Assembly (NCBI RefSeq): GCF_003063665.1
Contig: NZ_NESF01000002.1
Span: forward strand, 62,001 to 126,000
DNA from: Limnohabitans sp. Hippo3
GTDB taxonomy: Bacteria > Pseudomonadota > Gammaproteobacteria > Burkholderiales > Burkholderiaceae_C
DNA: 64,000 nucleotides
Direction of reading: 5' to 3'
The notes beneath the pieces are model-generated. The model did not search any database and was not told the DNA's origin. It saw nothing but the letters and a program-made list of their open reading frames with translations. Of this stretch, positions 60,598 to 64,000 are shown one piece after another (within the stretch, counting starts at the first letter, position 1; the number at the start of each line of letters is the position of its first letter). A program made the position numbers and the translations under genes.

Positions 60598-62355
60598 TCA
60601 TTTCTTCAAAACGTAGTGTCCGGGCGCGTCAGCCAGCGGTGACAAACCCATGTCGGGCGCACCCATGTTGGGCAGTGGACCCGCTTCACCGGAATGGTCC
60701 TGCAACCAGCTCAGCCAGTGCGTCCACCACGAGCCCTCGTGTCTGCTGGCTGCACGCAACCAGACGTCCGGGTCCAGATAGGCCCCATCGTGCGGACGTG
60801 TCAGCGCCTGGAAGCTGCGCCCCGGGACACCCGGCGGATTGACGATGCCCACATTGTGCCCCCCTGATGTCAGGACAAAGGTGGTGTCCACATTGGTGAG
60901 TAAGTGAAGCTTGTGCACCGATCGCCATGGGGCCACGTGGTCACGCACGGTGCCCAAGGCATAAATCGGACACTGGATCGCGGTCAAGGCCACAGGTTTG
61001 CCGTGCACGGGATAGCGGCCACTGGCCAGGTCGTTGTTCAGGAACATGCGCCGCAAATACTCGGCATGCATGCGGTATGGCAAGCGCGTGCCGTCTGCGT
61101 TCCAGGCCATCAGATCGCTCATGGGTGCGCGTTCACCCAGCAAATAGTGCTTGAGCAGGCGCGACCAGATCAGATCGTTCGAATTCATCCACTGGAAAGC
61201 ACTGGCCATCTGGCTGCTGTCCAGATAGCCCCGGTCCCACATGATGTCTTCGAGGTGCGCCACCTGGCTCTCGTCGATGAACAGCTCCAACTCGCCAGGC
61301 TCGGTGAAGTCGGTTTGTGCCGCCAGCAGCGTCAAGCTGGCCAGGCGGTCATCGGCGTCCCTGGCCATGGCGGCTGCTGCGATGGCCAGCAGTGTGCCGC
61401 CCAGGCAATAGCCCAGCGCATGCACTTTTTGTCTGGGCACCACAGCGCACACCACCTCCAGAGCGTCCATCACGCCCATGCGCAAATAATCGTCCATATC
61501 CATATCCAGATCCCGGTCATCCGAGTCCGGGTTGACCCAAGACATGGCGAACACCGTGTGGCCTTGATCCACCAAGAAGCGGATCAAGGAGTTGTGCGGC
61601 GACAAATCGAGGATGTAGTACTTCATGATCCAGGATGGCACGATCAACACCGGCTCGGGCCGCACCTGATCGGTGGTGGGGGCGTACTGGATCAACTCGA
61701 TCAGGTGGTTGCGGTAAACGACCTGACCCGGCGTGATGGCCACCTGCTGCCCCACCTGGTACGCCTCGGTGCCTGCGGGTGGCTGGCCTCGCTGCCAACG
61801 CTGGGCGTCTTCCAGCCAATTCTGAAAACCCTGACGCAAATTCGCCCCCATGGTTTCCTGGGTGCGTTGCCACACCTCGGGGTTGGTCAGCACGAAATTG
61901 GCGGGTGACACCATGTCCAGGCACTGACGAGCCGCGAAATTGACCACCGATTCATGGTGGGGCGACACGCCACGCACACCGGTCGTGGCCTCTTGCCACC
62001 ATTGCTGTGTGAGCAAGAAGGCCTGGCTGATGGCATTGAAGGGCCAGGCCTGCCAGCCGGGGTGCGAAAAACGGGTGTCATGCACCATGGGCTCGATGCA
62101 GGGTTTGCAGTGTTGGTCGTGTGCCTGCGCTGCATAGTGCGCCCACTCCTGCGCGCTCAACACCCCCAGCTGCAGCAGTTTGAGTTGCTCGGCCGGGTTC
62201 ATGGCCAGGTGGCTCGCCCAGTCGTCGAAAGCCATGCGCAGGGAGACGGTCGAAATACCTTGCGTGAAAGGTGACAGCTGCGTGTGCGCCCAACGGTCCA
62301 GAATCGGACCGGGACGCGGGGCGCTCACAGAAAGGGGATGGCCAAAAATGTGCAC
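60598..62355 (-). CDS. phaC: Class I-like poly(3-hydroxyalkanoate) synthase
   Basis: 585 aa. PhaC N-terminal domain then alpha/beta hydrolase fold; lipase-like box GYCLGG with nucleophile C317, aspartate in LGTVRDHVAPW and histidine in SGGHNVGIVNPP. It polymerises (R)-3-hydroxyacyl-CoA into PHA granules. The start is uncertain: GTG 62355 lies inside a perfect inverted repeat and lacks a good ribosome binding site, yet homology runs upstream of the first ATG (62235). Confidence 0.9.
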   Translation of the reverse strand: MHIFGHPLSVSAPRPGPILDRWAHTQLSPFTQGISTVSLRMAFDDWASHLAMNPAEQLKLLQLGVLSAQEWAHYAAQAHDQHCKPCIEPMVHDTRFSHPGWQAWPFNAISQAFLLTQQWWQEATTGVRGVSPHHESVVNFAARQCLDMVSPANFVLTNPEVWQRTQETMGANLRQGFQNWLEDAQRWQRGQPPAGTEAYQVGQQVAITPGQVVYRNHLIELIQYAPTTDQVRPEPVLIVPSWIMKYYILDLSPHNSLIRFLVDQGHTVFAMSWVNPDSDDRDLDMDMDDYLRMGVMDALEVVCAVVPRQKVHALGYCLGGTLLAIAAAAMARDADDRLASLTLLAAQTDFTEPGELELFIDESQVAHLEDIMWDRGYLDSSQMASAFQWMNSNDLIWSRLLKHYLLGERAPMSDLMAWNADGTRLPYRMHAEYLRRMFLNNDLASGRYPVHGKPVALTAIQCPIYALGTVRDHVAPWRSVHKLHLLTNVDTTFVLTSGGHNVGIVNPPGVPGRSFQALTRPHDGAYLDPDVWLRAASRHEGSWWTHWLSWLQDHSGEAGPLPNMGAPDMGLSPLADAPGHYVLKK

Positions 62356-62380
62356 GCTGCCATGCTAGACGGCAGCGTGC
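62352..62380 (-). terminator. Perfect inverted repeat overlapping the phaC start
   Basis: GCACGCTGCC (62352-62361) and GGCAGCGTGC (62371-62380) are exact reverse complements with a 9-base loop. On the minus strand the stem is followed by ACATTTTTGG, so it may terminate the Rrf2 transcript (stop 62447) or fold over the phaC initiation region. Confidence 0.6.
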
Positions 62381-62446
62381 CGCTTGAACATTCACCTTTC
62401 GGTGTAGTCCAAGCCAGGCCTGTGGGCACAGGCCCGCAGCTCAACT

Positions 62447-62941
62447 TCAGAGCATCATGCTCAACTGGAACACTGAATTGGGTGCTCGCGGCATGACCGG
62501 CGCAGGCAAGGGCTTGAGGCGGAATTGGCCCAGCATGGAAGTCACGCGGGCGTCGCGTGGCATGAAGGGCACGGCGACATCGTCCAGGGTCTGCGAGGCC
62601 AGTGTTTCTTGCAGGTGGCGTTGGATGTCGGCTTCCAATGACTTCATCGGATGGCCATCGTCGGGGTACAGCTCGTCAAAGCTGTGCACCACTTCAAAGT
62701 GCTTGACCACATCCCACAAGCTGATGTCTTCGGGGTTGCCGCGGATCTGGTAGCCGCCGCCCGGGCCACGGTGTGCCCGGATCAATCCGGCCTCGCGCAG
62801 CTCCTTGAGTATCGACTCCGTGTAAGAGGACGACAACCCCAGGCCCGAAGCGATCTCTTCGGTCGTCACGGGCTCCACGGCTGAACGAGAAGTGATGAAA
62901 ACCGCGATGTCGACGGCTTTGGCTGTTTTCTTCAGGATCAT
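62447..62941 (-). CDS. Rrf2-family transcriptional regulator
   Basis: 164 aa. Rrf2 winged helix: KKTAKAVDIAVFI, VTTEEIASGLGLSSSYTESILKELREAGLIRAHRGPGGGY. The three [Fe-S] cysteines of IscR are absent, so it is not an IscR-type cluster sensor by this motif. The C-terminal third has no recognised domain. ATG 62941 has GAGGAG. It lies upstream of phaC and divergent from the MerR gene. Confidence 0.88.
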   Translation of the reverse strand: MILKKTAKAVDIAVFITSRSAVEPVTTEEIASGLGLSSSYTESILKELREAGLIRAHRGPGGGYQIRGNPEDISLWDVVKHFEVVHSFDELYPDDGHPMKSLEADIQRHLQETLASQTLDDVAVPFMPRDARVTSMLGQFRLKPLPAPVMPRAPNSVFQLSMML

Positions 62942-63065
62942 GATGCGCTCCTCATTTGAATCGGTATTGTATGGTTTAAACGCATAAAATCCACTCATAT
63001 CCTGTTTTATTTCTCAATAAACCTATTTTTACCTTAAAATATCTACTCAATACATAAACAAGACA
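62942..63065. promoter_or_regulatory. AT-rich divergent promoter region rrf2/merR
   Basis: 124 bp, visibly AT-richer than the rest of the window (for example GGTTTAAACGC, TTTTATTTCTC, TTTTACCTTAAAATATC). It must hold the promoters of both regulators; I could not single out one -35/-10 pair with confidence. Confidence 0.5.
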
Positions 63066-64000
63066 ATGCCCAACACCCTCGATCCCCGTCCAGCGCTTTA
63101 CCGCATCGGTGCCGTTTCCAAGCTCAGCGGCGTGCCTGTGCCCACCTTGCGGATCTGGCAAACGCGCTACAGCGCCTTCTCGCCCGCCACCACCCAAGGG
63201 CAGCACAGGCTCTACGACGAGGAAGACCTGCGCAAAGCCACATTGCTCAAGTCACTGACCAGCCAAGGACACGGCATCAGCTTGATTGCCGGGCTGAGCA
63301 CCGCACAGTTGCAGCAGTTGTTGCAAACTGGCTCCCAGATGGCACGCGGGTCAGCGCCAGCGCCGCGATCCCCTGACAGCCAGCGCCATCGCTGGGTGCT
63401 GGTCGGTCACCACTTGGCCGAGCGTTTGCAATCCGAACACTTCAGATCCACCCACCCAGGACCCGCTGTGCACATTCAAGCGGTGTGGGCCGATTTGAAC
63501 GAAGCCCGCCAGAACCCCGAGGCCGCCGACACCGATGTGCTCATGGTCGCGGTGAACAACCTGAGCGACAGCAGTGCCCAGCAAATTCTCGATTTGTCCG
63601 CGCAATTGAGCGCACGCCAGACCGTGGTGTTGTATGGCTTTGGCCAAATGAAAGCCATCGACAGCCTGGCCCGCACGGGCTGCCTGCTGCACCGTGAACC
63701 CCTGAACGATGCGGCTTTGGCCAACATCGTGCGCAGCACACGCCCAGCACTGACTGACGCCTCCTGGGGCCTGCCCCATCTGAACGACCCCGTGCCGCCA
63801 CGCCAGTTTTCAGATGCGGTGCTGCAGCGGGTGGCCAATATTCCCAGCCAGGTGCTGTGCGAATGCCCTCGCCATGTGGCCGAGCTGATTGGCCAGTTGG
63901 GCCGTTTCGAAGACTACAGCCTGGACTGCTTGCAACAAAGCCCCAAAGACAGCGAGTTGCACACGCAGCTCCACAAGATGGCAGGCACAGCCCGTGCCTT
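63066..64000 (+). CDS. MerR-family regulator with large C-terminal domain (3' partial)
   Basis: 312 codons visible, open at the window end. N-terminal MerR helix-turn-helix (YRIGAVSKLSGVPVPTLRIWQTRY...GQHRLYDEEDLRKATLLKSL). A central Rossmann-like part follows (HRWVLVGHHLAERL, DVLMVAVNNL, TVVLYGFG), which has the shape of a receiver or B12-binding fold but lacks the DxHxxG B12 motif. The visible C-terminus has SQVLCECPRHVAELIGQLGRFEDYS. ATG 63066 has no strong ribosome binding site. Ligand unknown. Confidence 0.82.
   Translation, partial: MPNTLDPRPALYRIGAVSKLSGVPVPTLRIWQTRYSAFSPATTQGQHRLYDEEDLRKATLLKSLTSQGHGISLIAGLSTAQLQQLLQTGSQMARGSAPAPRSPDSQRHRWVLVGHHLAERLQSEHFRSTHPGPAVHIQAVWADLNEARQNPEAADTDVLMVAVNNLSDSSAQQILDLSAQLSARQTVVLYGFGQMKAIDSLARTGCLLHREPLNDAALANIVRSTRPALTDASWGLPHLNDPVPPRQFSDAVLQRVANIPSQVLCECPRHVAELIGQLGRFEDYSLDCLQQSPKDSELHTQLHKMAGTARA

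Noticed and set aside
60335-60601. 88-codon minus-strand frame
   Set aside because: Out-of-frame overlap with the DUF2789 gene, which has a strong ribosome binding site and family match.
1-64000. CRISPR array, tRNA or rRNA genes
   Set aside because: No regularly spaced identical repeats, no cloverleaf with T-loop consensus and no rRNA-like sequence were seen in the intergenic regions.

Overview
The window looks like a chromosomal segment of a free-living, aerobic betaproteobacterium, most likely Comamonadaceae or a close Burkholderiales relative. Evidence: high-GC coding style throughout, a Bug-type periplasmic binding protein, an ornithine-lipid acyltransferase, a PHA synthase, the gene order coxB-coxA-ctaG-coxC with DUF2970, DUF2909 and SURF1 companions, and the DUF2789, DUF2244 and ComF/BioC-like neighbours. 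I found no tRNA, rRNA, CRISPR array, insertion sequence or prophage. Coding density is high, and the longest non-coding stretch is the 393 bp between pstS and phoX.

Layout. 1-12.7 kb: end of nhaA, a class A acid phosphatase lipoprotein, an MFS/CoA-binding/metY operon, an RpfE-like gene with recJ, coaD-rsmD, and a pair of M16 peptidases. 12.7-15.9 kb: ftsY, rpoH with a perfect CIRCE operator over its promoter, and a Bug receptor. 16-25.7 kb: a complete aa3/caa3-type cytochrome c oxidase region with structural subunits, heme A synthesis and copper assembly factors, including a 38-residue gene between ctaD and ctaG. 25.7-34 kb: a BioC-like methyltransferase, comF, trmL, a MaoC hydratase, a membrane protein conventionally called site-specific recombinase, and a P-type ATPase. 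34-37.8 kb: a sphaeroides heme protein (SHP), diheme cytochrome c and cytochrome b561 operon with its own two-component system.

37.9-60.3 kb is the notable part, a concentration of phosphate-starvation functions: pstSCAB-phoU-phoB-phoR, the PhoX alkaline phosphatase, a glyceraldehyde-3-phosphate dehydrogenase/ArsJ/ArsR arsenate-export set divergent from phoX, ppx, ppk-sixA, and a tightly overlapping operon for phosphate-sparing membrane lipids (OlsB-like, PlcP-like metallophosphoesterase, Agt-like glycosyltransferase). By eye, 11-bp-periodic Pho-box-like repeats lie upstream of pstS, phoX, gap, ppx, ppk and olsB. I infer that the block is one PhoB regulon in which Pi uptake, organic phosphate scavenging, removal of arsenate that enters through Pst, polyphosphate turnover and lipid replacement are linked.

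A histidine-rich metal-handling cassette (small His-rich secreted protein, HupE/UreJ-like protein, DUF6488 protein, EamA transporter with a His tail) sits between ppx and ppk, next to a basic ribbon-helix-helix protein whose promoter carries a perfect 10-bp inverted repeat. 60.3-64 kb: DUF2789, phaC, an Rrf2 regulator and a MerR-type regulator cut by the window end.
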